Assembly (NCBI RefSeq): GCF_003627815.1
Contig: NZ_CP032698.1
Coordinates: forward strand, 2,790,001 to 2,854,000
Direction: 5' to 3'
Source: Streptomyces hundungensis
GTDB taxonomy: Bacteria > Actinomycetota > Actinomycetes > Streptomycetales > Streptomycetaceae
Length of the DNA stretch: 64,000 nt
The stretch's first letter is position 1; every line of letters begins with the position of its first letter. Positions 1-8,539 of the stretch are shown piece by piece. Under the pieces are notes generated by a model. That model was given only the letters and a program-made list of their open reading frames with translations. It was not told the DNA's origin and made no database searches. The position numbers and the translations under genes were made by a program.

Positions 1-619
1 ACATCACCATGGCGAGCATCCGGAAGACGAGCCGCTGGATGTGCTCGACGCCGCGCAGCACCGGCTGTCCCGCCGCGCCGAGCGCCTGGAGGGCGAAGCC
101 CGCGAGCAGGGCGATCAGGAGGGTCTGGAGCACCTGGCCCTCGGTGAAGGCGGACACCATGGTCTTGGGGATGATGCCGAGCAGGAAGTCCGCGGTGGAC
201 TCGCTCGCGCCCGCGGCCTGCTTGGCGCCGGCGTGGCGCGCGGCCTCCGTGAGGTGCAGGCCGGAGCCGGGCTCCAGGACGTTGCCGACCAGGAGGCCGA
301 TGGCGAGGGCCACCGTCGACATGACGAGGAAGTAGCCGAGCGCGAGGCCGCCGACGGCCCCGACCTTGGCGGCCTTACGCACCGAGCCGACGCCCAGCAC
401 GATGGTGCAGAAGATGATGGGCGAGATCATCATCTTGATCAGGTTCACGAACCCGGTGCCGATCGGCTTCAGCTCGACGGCGACCCCGGGCGCCGCGAAC
501 CCCACGACGATGCCGAGTATCACCGCGCCGATCACGGCCAGGTACAGGTAGTGGGTGCGGTTACCACCCCTGACCTTGGGGCCCTGGGGGTGTTGTGGGC
601 GGGCGACTGGCTCTGCCAC
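1..619 (-). CDS. dctA: Cation:dicarboxylate symporter (DctA/DAACS family), C-terminus off window
   Basis: N-terminal about 206 residues of a sodium/proton:dicarboxylate symporter, an inner-membrane carrier for C4-dicarboxylates such as succinate, fumarate and malate. Read from a GTG at 617-619 with GAGGAGG upstream, the protein has a short hydrophilic N-terminus, TM segments (LYLAVIGAVILGIVVGF), the family-typical stretch VNLIKMMISPIIFCTIVLGV, then further TM segments; it runs off the left edge. It is divergent from a CitA-type sensor kinase, the usual arrangement for dicarboxylate uptake controlled by its own two-component system. Exact substrate is inferred from family only. Confidence 0.9.
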   Translation of the reverse strand, partial: MAEPVARPQHPQGPKVRGGNRTHYLYLAVIGAVILGIVVGFAAPGVAVELKPIGTGFVNLIKMMISPIIFCTIVLGVGSVRKAAKVGAVGGLALGYFLVMSTVALAIGLLVGNVLEPGSGLHLTEAARHAGAKQAAGASESTADFLLGIIPKTMVSAFTEGQVLQTLLIALLAGFALQALGAAGQPVLRGVEHIQRLVFRMLAMVM

Positions 620-694
620 GGGGGTCCTCCTCGGTAGCGGCTGCGGGGGTGCCCCGGGGCCGATTCAGCGATCCCCGCGACTATCCAGCACGCT

Positions 695-708
695 GTGACG
701 CCGGTCAC
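695..708. promoter_or_regulatory. Crp-like inverted repeat between dctA and the sensor kinase
   Basis: GTGACGCCGGTCAC is a perfect 5-bp inverted repeat (GTGAC/GTCAC, 4-bp spacer). It fits the Streptomyces Crp consensus GTG-N6-GNCAC as I recall it. It lies in the 136-bp divergent gap, 76 bp from the dctA start and about 48 bp from the kinase start, so it could serve either promoter. Binding is inference. Confidence 0.45.
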
Positions 709-755
709 CCTTACGTGCATTTCGTTCATGCAGATCCAGCCAGCACACTGAGCGG

Positions 756-2354
756 ATGCGTCTTCCCGGACCCCGCTCCCTCGCCGGCCAGCTCTTCGCC
801 ATGCAGGTGGTCCTGGTCGCCGCGATCGTGGCGGGGTGCGCCCTGTTCTCGTACCTGACCGACCGCGGCCAGGCCGAGGAGACGGCCCGTCGGCAGGCGG
901 TCGCCACCGCCACCTCCGTCGCCGCATCGCCCGCGGTGATCGCCGCTGCCCGCACCGCCGACCCCACGGCCGCGCTCCAGCCGTACACGGAGACCCTGCG
1001 CACCACCACCGGGGTCGACTTCGTCGTGGTCATGGCCCCGGACGGCACCCGCTGGACGCACCCCGTGCCGGGCGAGATCGGCCGGGCCTACCTCGGCGAC
1101 ATCGCCCCCGCGCTGCGCGGGCGGACCTTCACCGAGACACACATGGGGGTGCTCGGCCCCTCCGTGCGGGTGGTGGCACCGGTGCGCGACCCCGATGATC
1201 ATGGCCGGATCACCGCGCTCGTCAGCGCGGGCATCACCATCGACCGGATCAGCGAGCAGGTGCACAAGCAGCTGATGGCCCTGGCCGCCATGGCGGCCGG
1301 CGCGCTCGCGCTCGGCGGCCTCGGCACGTATGTGATCAACGCGCGGCTGCGCCGGCACACCCACGGCATGAACGCCGCCGAGCTGAGCCGGATGCACGAC
1401 TACCACCAAGCCACCCTGCACGCCGTGCGCGAGGGGCTGCTGATGCTCGACGGGCAGCGGCGGATCGCGCTCATCAACGACGGCGGGCGCGAGCTGCTCG
1501 GCCTCGGCGAGGACGCGGTGGGCCGCCCGGTGGCCGAGCTCGGCCTGCCCACCGCGCTCGCCGGGGCGCTGCTCGCCTCCGAGCCCCGGGTGGACGAGGT
1601 GCACATGACGGCCGACCGGATCGTCGTCCTGAACAGCCGGCCGGTCTCCTCGGGCGGCCGCCGCGGCACCGTGGTGACCCTGCGCGACCACACCGAACTC
1701 CAGGCGCTGTCCAGCGAGTTGGACTCCGAGCGCGGTTTCACCCAGGCGCTGCGGGCGCAGGCGCACGAGGCCGCGAACCGGCTGCACACGGTGGTCTCGC
1801 TGATCGAGCTGGGCCGCGTCGAGGACGCCGTGGAGTTCGCCACCGCCGAGCTGGAGCTGGCCCAGGCGCTCACCGACCAGGTGGTCACGGCGGTCGGCGA
1901 ACCGGTGCTCGCCGCGCTGCTGCTCGGCAAGGCCGCGCAGGCCAACGAGCACGGCGTGGAGCTGGTCCTCACCGAGGGCAGCGCGGTCGGCGACGGCCTG
2001 CTCGCGGACGCCCTGCCCGCCCGCGACCTGGTCACCATCCTCGGCAATCTGCTGGACAACGCGGTGGACGCGGCGCAGGGCAGCGCGGTCGCCGAGGTCG
2101 CCGTCACCCTCACCACCGAGGACGGGTCGCTCGTGGTGCGGGTCGCGGACAGCGGGCCCGGCGTCGACCCGGCCGCCGCCGAGGCCGTGTTCGAGCGGGG
2201 CTGGTCGACCAAGAGCCCGGGGCGCGGCCTCGGCCTCGCGCTGGTCCGGCTCACCGCCGCACGGCACAAGGGCACCATCGCGCTGACCCAAAGCCCTTAC
2301 GGTGGCGCCGAGTTCACGGTTCGGCTGCCCATCGAGCAGGGAGTGCGCGCATGA
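756..2354 (+). CDS. CitA/DcuS-type sensor histidine kinase
   Basis: 532-residue membrane sensor kinase, probably detecting extracellular di- or tricarboxylates. TM1 is at about residues 10-34, followed by a periplasmic-type Cache/CitA sensor (about 35-168; THPVPGEIGR lies in the expected ligand loop), TM2 (about 172-194), a cytoplasmic PAS domain (about 215-315) and a kinase core of the CitA/DcuS class. The phospho-acceptor is His337 in AQAHEAANRLH; the N box is NLLDNAVDA (431-439), the G1 box DSGPGV (465-470), and the G2 region is PGRGLGLALV. The stop overlaps the response regulator start (ATGA), so the two are translationally coupled. The divergent dctA-like transporter is the likely target. 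Confidence 0.92.
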   Translation: MRLPGPRSLAGQLFAMQVVLVAAIVAGCALFSYLTDRGQAEETARRQAVATATSVAASPAVIAAARTADPTAALQPYTETLRTTTGVDFVVVMAPDGTRWTHPVPGEIGRAYLGDIAPALRGRTFTETHMGVLGPSVRVVAPVRDPDDHGRITALVSAGITIDRISEQVHKQLMALAAMAAGALALGGLGTYVINARLRRHTHGMNAAELSRMHDYHQATLHAVREGLLMLDGQRRIALINDGGRELLGLGEDAVGRPVAELGLPTALAGALLASEPRVDEVHMTADRIVVLNSRPVSSGGRRGTVVTLRDHTELQALSSELDSERGFTQALRAQAHEAANRLHTVVSLIELGRVEDAVEFATAELELAQALTDQVVTAVGEPVLAALLLGKAAQANEHGVELVLTEGSAVGDGLLADALPARDLVTILGNLLDNAVDAAQGSAVAEVAVTLTTEDGSLVVRVADSGPGVDPAAAEAVFERGWSTKSPGRGLGLALVRLTAARHKGTIALTQSPYGGAEFTVRLPIEQGVRA

Positions 2355-3037
2355 TCAGGGTGCTGGTCGTCGAGGACGATTCGGTCGCCGCCGAGGCGCA
2401 CCACCTCTATGTGGGCCGGGTGCCGGGCTTCACCGCCGTCGCGGTGGCGCACTCGCGGGCCGAGGCGCTGCGCGCCCTGGAGCGGACCGAGGTGGACCTC
2501 CTGCTGCTCGACCTGTATCTGCCGGACGGCCACGGGCTCCAGCTCGTCCGGTCGCTGCGGGCGGCCGGACACGGCGCCGATGTGGTGGCGGTGACCTCGG
2601 CCCGGGATCTGACGATGGTGCGCGAGGGGGTGTCGCTCGGGGTGGTGCAGTACGTCCTGAAGCCGTTCACCTTCCCCACGCTGCGCGATCGGCTCGTGCG
2701 GTACGCCGAGTTCCGGGCGGCGGCCGGGGAGGCGAGCGGGCAGGAGGAGGTGGACCGGGCGCTGGCCGCCCTGCGCGCCCCGCAACCGTCCGCGCTCCCC
2801 AAGGGGCTGAGCGCGCCCACGCTCCAGGCGGTCACCCGCACCCTGCGCGAGAGACCCGGGGGCGTGACGGCGGCGGAGGCGGGCCTCGCGGTCGGCATCT
2901 CGCGGATCACCGCCCGCCGCTATCTGGAGCACCTGGTCGCCTCGGGCCGCGCCGAACGCACCCCGCAGTACGGCCAGATCGGCCGCCCGGAGTTGCAGTA
3001 CCGCTGGCTCAACTCGCCGCCTAGCCACGGCAGTTGA
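2351..3037 (+). CDS. CitB/DcuR-type response regulator
   Basis: 228-residue response regulator paired with the kinase just upstream (4-bp overlap). The receiver domain has acidic residues Asp9/Asp10, phospho-acceptor Asp54 in LLLDLYLPDG and the conserved lysine in VLKPF. The C-terminal part (about 155-220) carries a winged/HTH segment (TAAEAGLAVGISRITARRYL) typical of the CitB family rather than of LuxR or OmpR regulators. Expected to activate the divergent dicarboxylate symporter gene in response to external carboxylates. Confidence 0.92.
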   Translation: MIRVLVVEDDSVAAEAHHLYVGRVPGFTAVAVAHSRAEALRALERTEVDLLLLDLYLPDGHGLQLVRSLRAAGHGADVVAVTSARDLTMVREGVSLGVVQYVLKPFTFPTLRDRLVRYAEFRAAAGEASGQEEVDRALAALRAPQPSALPKGLSAPTLQAVTRTLRERPGGVTAAEAGLAVGISRITARRYLEHLVASGRAERTPQYGQIGRPELQYRWLNSPPSHGS

Positions 3038-3143
3038 CGGGGTGAGCGGCGCGCGGACGCGGGGTTGACCCGCTCGGCGGGCGCGTTTACGTTCACCGGG
3101 CAGCCAAGGGTGGCCGTGGCCGCCCGTCCGGCGACAGGAGGTC

Positions 3144-4520
3144 GTGCCCGTGCGCCCCACCGCCCCCGCCCCCCGGCCCCGCCCGATCCGGCACGGCCGC
3201 CGGTGCTCCCTGATCCTCGCCGCGAGCCTCGTGGCCGGGGCGCTCGCCGGCTGCGGTGGCTCCGGCGGCGACGCCGACACCGTGAAGATCGCGTACAACC
3301 GCTCGACCGACAACAACATCCGCTTCAAGGACGCGTTCCTGGAGGCGGTCCGCAAGCAGTTCGAGCAGGCGCACCCGGGCAAGAAGGTGGAGCTGGTGCC
3401 GATCCAGGCCGCCGACAACGACTACGCGGCCAAGGTCCAGCAGATGATGCGCTCACCGAAGACCGCCCCCGACCTGGTGTACGAGGACACGTTCCGGATC
3501 AGCTCCGACATCGCGGCCGGCTATCTGCGCCCCCTCGACGACCAGCTGTCCCGATGGGACCTGTGGGGCCAATTCGTCGACACCGCGAAGGCCGCGGCCC
3601 GGGCCGAGGACGGCAGGACGTACGGGGTGCCCGACGGCACCGACACCCGGGGCCTGTGGTTCAACAAGGAGATCTTCGCGAAGGCGGGCCTCCCCGCGAA
3701 CTGGCAGCCGAGGACCTGGGCGGAGCTCCTGGACGCCGCCCGGAGCGTGCGGCGGAAGGTCCCGGGCGTCATCCCGCTCAACGTCTACACGGGCAAGGCG
3801 GCCGGGGAGGCGGCGGCCATGCAGGGCTTCGAAATGCTGCTGTACGGCACCGGCGCCGACCCGCTGTACGACCCGGCCGCCAAGAAGTGGGCGACGGGTT
3901 CGCGGGGCTTCCGGGACGCCCTCGACTTCGTACGGACCGTGTACACGGAGAAGCTGGGGCCCGACCCCTCCGACGCCCTCGACCCCAATGTGGGCACCCG
4001 GCTGGCGACCGACTGGATGCCGAACGGCAAGCTCGCGATCGCTCTCGACGGTTCCTGGCTCGGCCAGAACTGGATCCACAAGGGACCCAAGGAGTGGCCG
4101 GCCTGGTCGACCGCGCTCGGCCAGGCGGCGATGCCCACTCAGTACAGCCAACCGCCAGGAAAGGTCTCCCTGTCGGGCGGCTGGACCTGGGCGATCCCCG
4201 CGAAGGCGGCCCACCCCGACCTCGCCTTCGACTTCGTCAAGACGCTTCAGACCAAGGAGAACGCGGTGAAGTGGGACGTCGCGGACGCCCAGATCGCGGT
4301 CCGCCAGGACGTGGCGGCCGACCCCGCCTATCTGCGCTCCATGCCGGGCATCACCTTCTTCACGGGCCTGGTCCCCTTCACCCACTACCGGCCGGCGCTG
4401 CCGGCCTACCCCCAGGTGTCGGCGGCGATCGGGGAGGCCATGGAGTCGGTGACCACAGGCGGCTCGACGGCCTCGGCCGCCCGGGCCTACGACGACCAGC
4501 TCGCGTCGCTCACCAGGTGA
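3144..4520 (+). CDS. Carbohydrate ABC transporter substrate-binding lipoprotein
   Basis: 458-residue family 1 extracellular solute-binding protein. The N-terminus has an Arg-rich start, a hydrophobic stretch and a lipobox LAGC (GALAGCGGSGG), so the mature protein is a membrane-anchored lipoprotein. The mature region has the SBP fold signatures of the maltose/oligosaccharide class (PDLVYEDTFRISSDIAAGYL near the N-lobe; GGWTWAIPAKAAHPDLAFDF near the C-lobe). The start is a GTG preceded by ACAGGAGG. It overlaps the first permease by 4 bp (GTGA). No ATPase gene follows, which is usual for Streptomyces sugar importers energised by a shared MsiK-type ATPase encoded elsewhere. Confidence 0.92.
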   Translation: MPVRPTAPAPRPRPIRHGRRCSLILAASLVAGALAGCGGSGGDADTVKIAYNRSTDNNIRFKDAFLEAVRKQFEQAHPGKKVELVPIQAADNDYAAKVQQMMRSPKTAPDLVYEDTFRISSDIAAGYLRPLDDQLSRWDLWGQFVDTAKAAARAEDGRTYGVPDGTDTRGLWFNKEIFAKAGLPANWQPRTWAELLDAARSVRRKVPGVIPLNVYTGKAAGEAAAMQGFEMLLYGTGADPLYDPAAKKWATGSRGFRDALDFVRTVYTEKLGPDPSDALDPNVGTRLATDWMPNGKLAIALDGSWLGQNWIHKGPKEWPAWSTALGQAAMPTQYSQPPGKVSLSGGWTWAIPAKAAHPDLAFDFVKTLQTKENAVKWDVADAQIAVRQDVAADPAYLRSMPGITFFTGLVPFTHYRPALPAYPQVSAAIGEAMESVTTGGSTASAARAYDDQLASLTR

Positions 4521-5413
4521 GCCCCGCCCCCTCCGCGCCGGCCACGACCGGCCTGCGCCGTGCCCGTGCGGTGCGCTGGCTGCCGATCGCGCCCGCCACC
4601 CTGCTCCTGCTGCTCTTCCTCGCCGGGCCGATCGGCTACTGCGGCTATCTGGCCTTCACCGACATGCGCCTGACCGGGTCCGCCACGGTGGACTTCGTCG
4701 GTTTCGCGAACTTCCGGCGGGCCTTCGCCGACCCCGCGTTCCGCAACGCGGTTGTGCTCACGCTCGTGTTCACCGTGCTGTCCGCGCTGCTCGGCCAGAA
4801 CACCCTGGGCCTGGCGCTTGCCGCGCTGATGCGACGGGCCTCGCGCCCGGTGCGGACGGTGACGGGGGCGCTGGTGATCACCGCCTGGGTGCTGCCGGAG
4901 ATCGTGGCCGCTTTCTTGCTGTACGCCTTCTTCCGGCGCGAGGGCACCCTGAACGCCCTCCTCGACCAGCTCCATCTCCCCACCCAGAACTGGCTGTTCA
5001 CCCTGCCCATCCTCGCGGTGTCCTTCGCCAACGTGTGGCGCGGCACGGCGTTCTCGATGCTGATCTACTCGGCGGCGCTCGCCGAGATCCCGCGGGACGT
5101 CGAGGAGGCCGCGGAGGTCGACGGGGCGAGCGGGGCGCGCCGGTTCTGGCACATCACGCTGCCGATGATCCGCCGTTCCATCGGCACCAACCTGATGCTC
5201 AACACCCTCCAGACGCTCTCCGTGTTCGGGCTCATCTGGGCGATGACCCGGGGCGGGCCCGGCAACCGCAGCCAGACGCTCCCGGTGTACATGTACGACC
5301 AGGCGTTCCTCAAGAGCCTGATCGGCTACGGCACGGCCGTCGCGCTGCTGCTCCTCCTGGTCGGCTCGCTGTTCTCGGTGGTCTATCTGCGGCTGCTGAA
5401 GGTGGAGGTGTGA
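4517..5413 (+). CDS. Sugar ABC transporter permease (MalF-type)
   Basis: 298-residue inner-membrane permease of a carbohydrate importer. The GTG start overlaps the stop of the binding-protein gene. About six TM segments are visible, beginning with WLPIAPATLLLLLFLAGPIG. The EAA loop that docks the ATPase is present as EEAAEVDGASGARRFWHITLP. It overlaps the second permease by 4 bp (GTGA), so the three genes form a tightly coupled operon. Substrate cannot be assigned from sequence alone. Confidence 0.92.
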   Translation: MSPAPSAPATTGLRRARAVRWLPIAPATLLLLLFLAGPIGYCGYLAFTDMRLTGSATVDFVGFANFRRAFADPAFRNAVVLTLVFTVLSALLGQNTLGLALAALMRRASRPVRTVTGALVITAWVLPEIVAAFLLYAFFRREGTLNALLDQLHLPTQNWLFTLPILAVSFANVWRGTAFSMLIYSAALAEIPRDVEEAAEVDGASGARRFWHITLPMIRRSIGTNLMLNTLQTLSVFGLIWAMTRGGPGNRSQTLPVYMYDQAFLKSLIGYGTAVALLLLLVGSLFSVVYLRLLKVEV

Positions 5414-6258
5414 GGGCGGTCCCGGCGCGCCGCACGCGCCGCCACAAGCGGCGCCGGCTCGCCGCCGACGCGGCTCTGCTCGTGGTGGCGGCGGCCTTCG
5501 CGGTGCCGCTGCTCTGGCTGCTGCTCGCCTCCCTCGACAGCGAGGCCGATCTGCGGGTACGGGTGCCGGGCTCGGCGACCCTGGACAACTTCTCGGCCGT
5601 CCTGACCCCCGACATCACGTACACGCCGATGCTCAACAGCCTGCTGCTGTGCGGGAGTTCGACGCTCCTGACGGTGGTGTGCGCGGCCCTCGCGGCCTAT
5701 CCCCTCTCGCGCCACCGCTCCCGTCTGGCCCGCCCCTACTTACTGACGGTCCTGTTCACGACGTGTCTGCCGATCACCGCGGTGATGGTGCCGGTGTACG
5801 GGCTCTTCGTGCGGGTGGACCTCGTCGACACGACGTACGGCACGGCGCTGTTCCTCGCCACGTCCCAACTCCCTTTCGCCATCTGGCTGATGAAGAACTT
5901 CATGGACGGGGTGCCGCTCGCCCTGGAGGAGGCGGCCTGGACCGACGGCGCGTCGATGCCGCAGACGCTGGTGCGGGTGGTGCTGCCGCTGATGGGGCCC
6001 GGGGTGGCCGTGGTGACGATCTACACCTTCATCATGCTGTGGGGGAACTTCTTCGTCCCGTTCATGCTGCTGCTCACCCCCGACAAGCTCCCGGCGTCCG
6101 TCTCGATCCTCACGTTCTTCGGGAACCACGGCTCGGTGGTCTACGGCGAGCTCGCCGCGTTCTCGATCCTGTACTCGACGCCGGTGCTGCTGCTGTACGT
6201 CCTGATCGCGCGGCGGCTCGGCGGGGGGTTCGCGGCGGCGGGCGGGGTGAAGGGTTAG
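5410..6258 (+). CDS. Sugar ABC transporter permease (MalG-type) with a TTA codon
   Basis: 282-residue second permease of the importer. TM segments are visible from residue about 18 (ADAALLVVAAAFAVPLLWLLLA), and the EAA loop is EEAAWTDGASMPQTLVRVVLP. The last gene of the operon, it starts inside the stop of the first permease. Codon 111 (5740-5742) is TTA, extremely rare in Streptomyces and read by the bldA tRNA, so translation of this subunit, and hence function of the whole transporter, may be limited to the developmental stage when bldA tRNA is abundant. Confidence 0.92.
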   Translation: MRAVPARRTRRHKRRRLAADAALLVVAAAFAVPLLWLLLASLDSEADLRVRVPGSATLDNFSAVLTPDITYTPMLNSLLLCGSSTLLTVVCAALAAYPLSRHRSRLARPYLLTVLFTTCLPITAVMVPVYGLFVRVDLVDTTYGTALFLATSQLPFAIWLMKNFMDGVPLALEEAAWTDGASMPQTLVRVVLPLMGPGVAVVTIYTFIMLWGNFFVPFMLLLTPDKLPASVSILTFFGNHGSVVYGELAAFSILYSTPVLLLYVLIARRLGGGFAAAGGVKG

Positions 6259-6289
6259 CGTCACGTAGTGGGGTCGCCCGGAGGGAGGC

Positions 6290-6736
6290 TCAGAGCGACA
6301 CCCGGTAGAACACTTTCCCCTGGTGCTGCGGCACGCCAAGAGCTTCGTACAGGGCCAGGGCGGGCGGATTGTCGGTGTCAGCCGTCCACTCGACACGCGA
6401 ACAACCAGCCTTCACGGCAGCGGACTTGACGGCGTCCATCAAGGCCCGCGCCACGCCCCGCCGCCTGGCGCCCTCGCGGACGTACAGCTCCTTCAGATAG
6501 AGCGAGGAGTCCGCGCCGGCCGCCGGCCACAGCAATGAGTAGGACGCGAGTCCGAGCACCTGGTCGCCATCGTGGGCCAACAGGCAGACCGCGGCGGGGC
6601 TCTCGCCAAAGAGCGCGGAGCGGATCTGATCGAGCGGCGGGCGATCGTTCTCACCGCCGTAGTAGGCCTCCGTCTCGCCGAGAATGTCGGCGATCGCCTC
6701 AAGGTCGTGCTCGGTCGCTGGGCTGATCCGCACCAC
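6290..6736 (-). CDS. GNAT-family N-acetyltransferase
   Basis: 148-residue cytoplasmic GNAT-fold acyltransferase. The acetyl-CoA binding motif A is visible as LYVREGARRRGVARALMDAV (R-x-x-G-x-A), preceded by a YLKEL strand and followed by the conserved TDTDNPPALALYEALGV segment, where Tyr is the usual general acid. Substrate is unknown. The GTG start at 6736 lies inside the 3' end of the upstream XRE regulator gene (38-bp overlap), so the two are co-transcribed and probably coupled. Confidence 0.88.
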   Translation of the reverse strand: MVRISPATEHDLEAIADILGETEAYYGGENDRPPLDQIRSALFGESPAAVCLLAHDGDQVLGLASYSLLWPAAGADSSLYLKELYVREGARRRGVARALMDAVKSAAVKAGCSRVEWTADTDNPPALALYEALGVPQHQGKVFYRVSL

Positions 6737-7910
6737 TGGTGGCCCTCTCGCCTGGGGGCAGCGCCAACGCCTCGCGCAACACCCGCACCTCTGGCACAGT
6801 CCGTGCCTCGGGCACCCTAGCGACCAGTTCAGCAGCGCGGTAGACGATCAGTGCCGATCGGTGTTCTGTCGGCAGGTCCATGAGGGTCTGCGTCGCGTGT
6901 GCCGCAGCTTCGGCGGCGTCGCCATCCGCTGCCTGGCACATTGCCTGGTCCAGGCGCACCAACGCACGATCCATGTGGTCGGATGCCGGATACAACTCCA
7001 GCGCTCGTTCCTGCTGTTCGGCGGCCACGCTCGTTTCCCCGAGGTGCGTCCAGGCGTTCCCGCTGTGGAAACGCAGTTGGGACTCCGAGTAGCCGAAGGC
7101 GGAGGCGGCCGTGTCCGCCGGGGCAAGGCGATCGAGCGCCGCTTCGGCCTCCGCCAGGGCTGCGATCGCTTCACCGCGGCGGCCGAGTAGCGCGAGGGCA
7201 CGCGCTTGCAGAGGCGCTGCGAGCGCTGGCCCAACGCACGGCAGCCCGCCCGCGAGTTGCTGTGCACGGCAGGCGAGTTCGACCGCACCCTCCAGGTCTC
7301 CGCCGTAGTACAACTGGTAGGCCTTCTGGGCGTACATCCATGACAGTGTCGCCCGGTCCTCGGCTGCGGCGGCAGCGGCGCGACCAGTGCGCCACCAGCC
7401 GCGCGACCGGCCATCGCCAAGCTTCAGCAGAGTGAGCGCCATGAGCCCTGACATGCGGGCCACGGCAATCGTCAGGCGTTTGCGGACTTGCACCGTCTGG
7501 CGCCCTGAGAGCATCAGCCTCAAGTCGCCGAAGTCCGCGAGGAGTTCGGGGAGCAGCTCGCCCTCCGCCCGGTATCGGGTTGCCCGGCCATGGCGCGCGA
7601 CTGTGTACTCGACCTCGTCGAGCGAGTAGTGCGACAACGGACCTGCGGTCAGCGTCTCGTGCAGGCCGCGCTGGAGAGCGTCCGCCTGCTCCAGAGGGTC
7701 TGCTCCGGGACGAGTGTCCGCAAGGGCGATGAGCTCGCCGTGTGCACCCACTGCTTGGTCCAGGGCTGCGGCGATCTCCTTGCTCGGGAAGCGCTGGCCC
7801 TTCTCGAGGTCCGCGATGTAGCTCTTGCCGCAGGCCGCAATCGCCGCGACATCGCGTAGCGACCGGGGTCCCCGCAGCCGCCGCAGCGCTTGCCCGAAAG
7901 TTTCCTTCAT
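6699..7910 (-). CDS. XRE-family regulator with C-terminal TPR-like repeats
   Basis: 403-residue regulator. An N-terminal HTH_XRE domain (about residues 5-60: SLRDVAAIAACGKSYIADLE with recognition helix, then KGQRFPSKEIAAALDQ) is followed by a long alpha-helical region of TPR character (for example YYGGDLEGAVELACRAQQLA, HLGETSVAAEQQERALELYP). This architecture is common in Streptomyces, usually beside one or two tiny proteins, and such proteins may sense a peptide or partner. I place the start at the ATG at 7910, where the XRE domain begins; an upstream in-frame start at 7964 would add 18 residues. It is divergent from two small genes across a promoter with interleaved inverted repeats. Confidence 0.88.
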   Translation of the reverse strand: MKETFGQALRRLRGPRSLRDVAAIAACGKSYIADLEKGQRFPSKEIAAALDQAVGAHGELIALADTRPGADPLEQADALQRGLHETLTAGPLSHYSLDEVEYTVARHGRATRYRAEGELLPELLADFGDLRLMLSGRQTVQVRKRLTIAVARMSGLMALTLLKLGDGRSRGWWRTGRAAAAAAEDRATLSWMYAQKAYQLYYGGDLEGAVELACRAQQLAGGLPCVGPALAAPLQARALALLGRRGEAIAALAEAEAALDRLAPADTAASAFGYSESQLRFHSGNAWTHLGETSVAAEQQERALELYPASDHMDRALVRLDQAMCQAADGDAAEAAAHATQTLMDLPTEHRSALIVYRAAELVARVPEARTVPEVRVLREALALPPGERATSGADQPSDRARP

Positions 7911-7923
7911 GGATGCCCCCAGC

Positions 7924-7962
7924 GTCCGCCGTGTCCGCAGCTTGGCGGACATCGGCGGACAC
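7924..7962. promoter_or_regulatory. Interleaved inverted repeats upstream of the XRE regulator
   Basis: Four related half-sites lie 14-52 bp upstream of the XRE regulator start: GTCCGCC (7924-7930), GTGTCCGC (7931-7938), GGCGGAC (7944-7950) and GCGGACAC (7955-7962). The first and third, and the second and fourth, are reverse complements. This is a plausible operator for autoregulation and for control of the divergent small genes at 8041. Binding is inferred. Confidence 0.5.
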
Positions 7963-8040
7963 ACGACTCCTGTGACTCACGGTCTGTATCGGAAACGCTA
8001 CTCCTGCGCACGCACAGCAGTCAGACGCAAGGAGAAGCAC

Positions 8041-8214
8041 ATGACCGTCCAACCCGCCGGAGTCCAGGCCTGTTGCCACGACGGAGTCCTCACCGACGAG
8101 CCGATCAAAGTCGGCGAAGTTCATACCCCCGCGGGCGTCGGCGCCGAGGTCTTTTCCTGTCCCCAGCACCTTCCGCTGTACCGCGCCCAGGATGAGATGG
8201 GGCCCGCGTCATGA
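8041..8214 (+). CDS. Small hypothetical protein with Cys/His residues
   Basis: 57-residue protein starting at an ATG with a strong AAGGAG site 7 bp upstream. No family recognised. It contains a CCHD motif near residue 11 and SCPQH near residue 39, so a metal site is possible but unproven. It overlaps the next small gene by 4 bp (ATGA) and is divergent from the XRE-TPR regulator. Small proteins next to XRE regulators are common in Streptomyces and are often under the regulator's control. Confidence 0.72.
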   Translation: MTVQPAGVQACCHDGVLTDEPIKVGEVHTPAGVGAEVFSCPQHLPLYRAQDEMGPAS

Positions 8215-8438
8215 CGGCCGGGAGGGACATCAAGATCTGCCTCTACTGCGACCGCCCCATCGAGGGCGTCGCCATCCCCGTCTCCGGCGAGAGTCATCTG
8301 GGCTCGGCCAGCGGAGCCCGGGCGGATGACTGGAGGCACGTCAAGGGCGACCGGGCCTGCCGGGCGGCGCCGCTCGTGGAGCGTTTCGACCGGGCCGAGC
8401 CCCGGGGCCGGTTCCTGGAGGGCCGCCCACAGCGGTAG
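8211..8438 (+). CDS. Small hypothetical protein with N-terminal CxxC
   Basis: 75-residue basic protein translationally coupled to the preceding small gene. It begins with DIKICLYCDRPIEG, a CxxC knuckle, and has one further Cys (DRACRAAP near residue 50), reminiscent of half a zinc ribbon. The C-terminus is Arg-rich. No function can be assigned. It is probably co-expressed with the gene upstream as part of the XRE-linked divergent unit. Confidence 0.7.
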   Translation: MTAGRDIKICLYCDRPIEGVAIPVSGESHLGSASGARADDWRHVKGDRACRAAPLVERFDRAEPRGRFLEGRPQR

Positions 8439-8539
8439 GGCTTTCGGACACCGGGATTCGAGCGCATGCTTACCGAACCCTAAGTAACCCGGACGCCAAC
8501 AAAACCGTACTTTCCTCCAATTCACCTTCTTTGGTGGAA

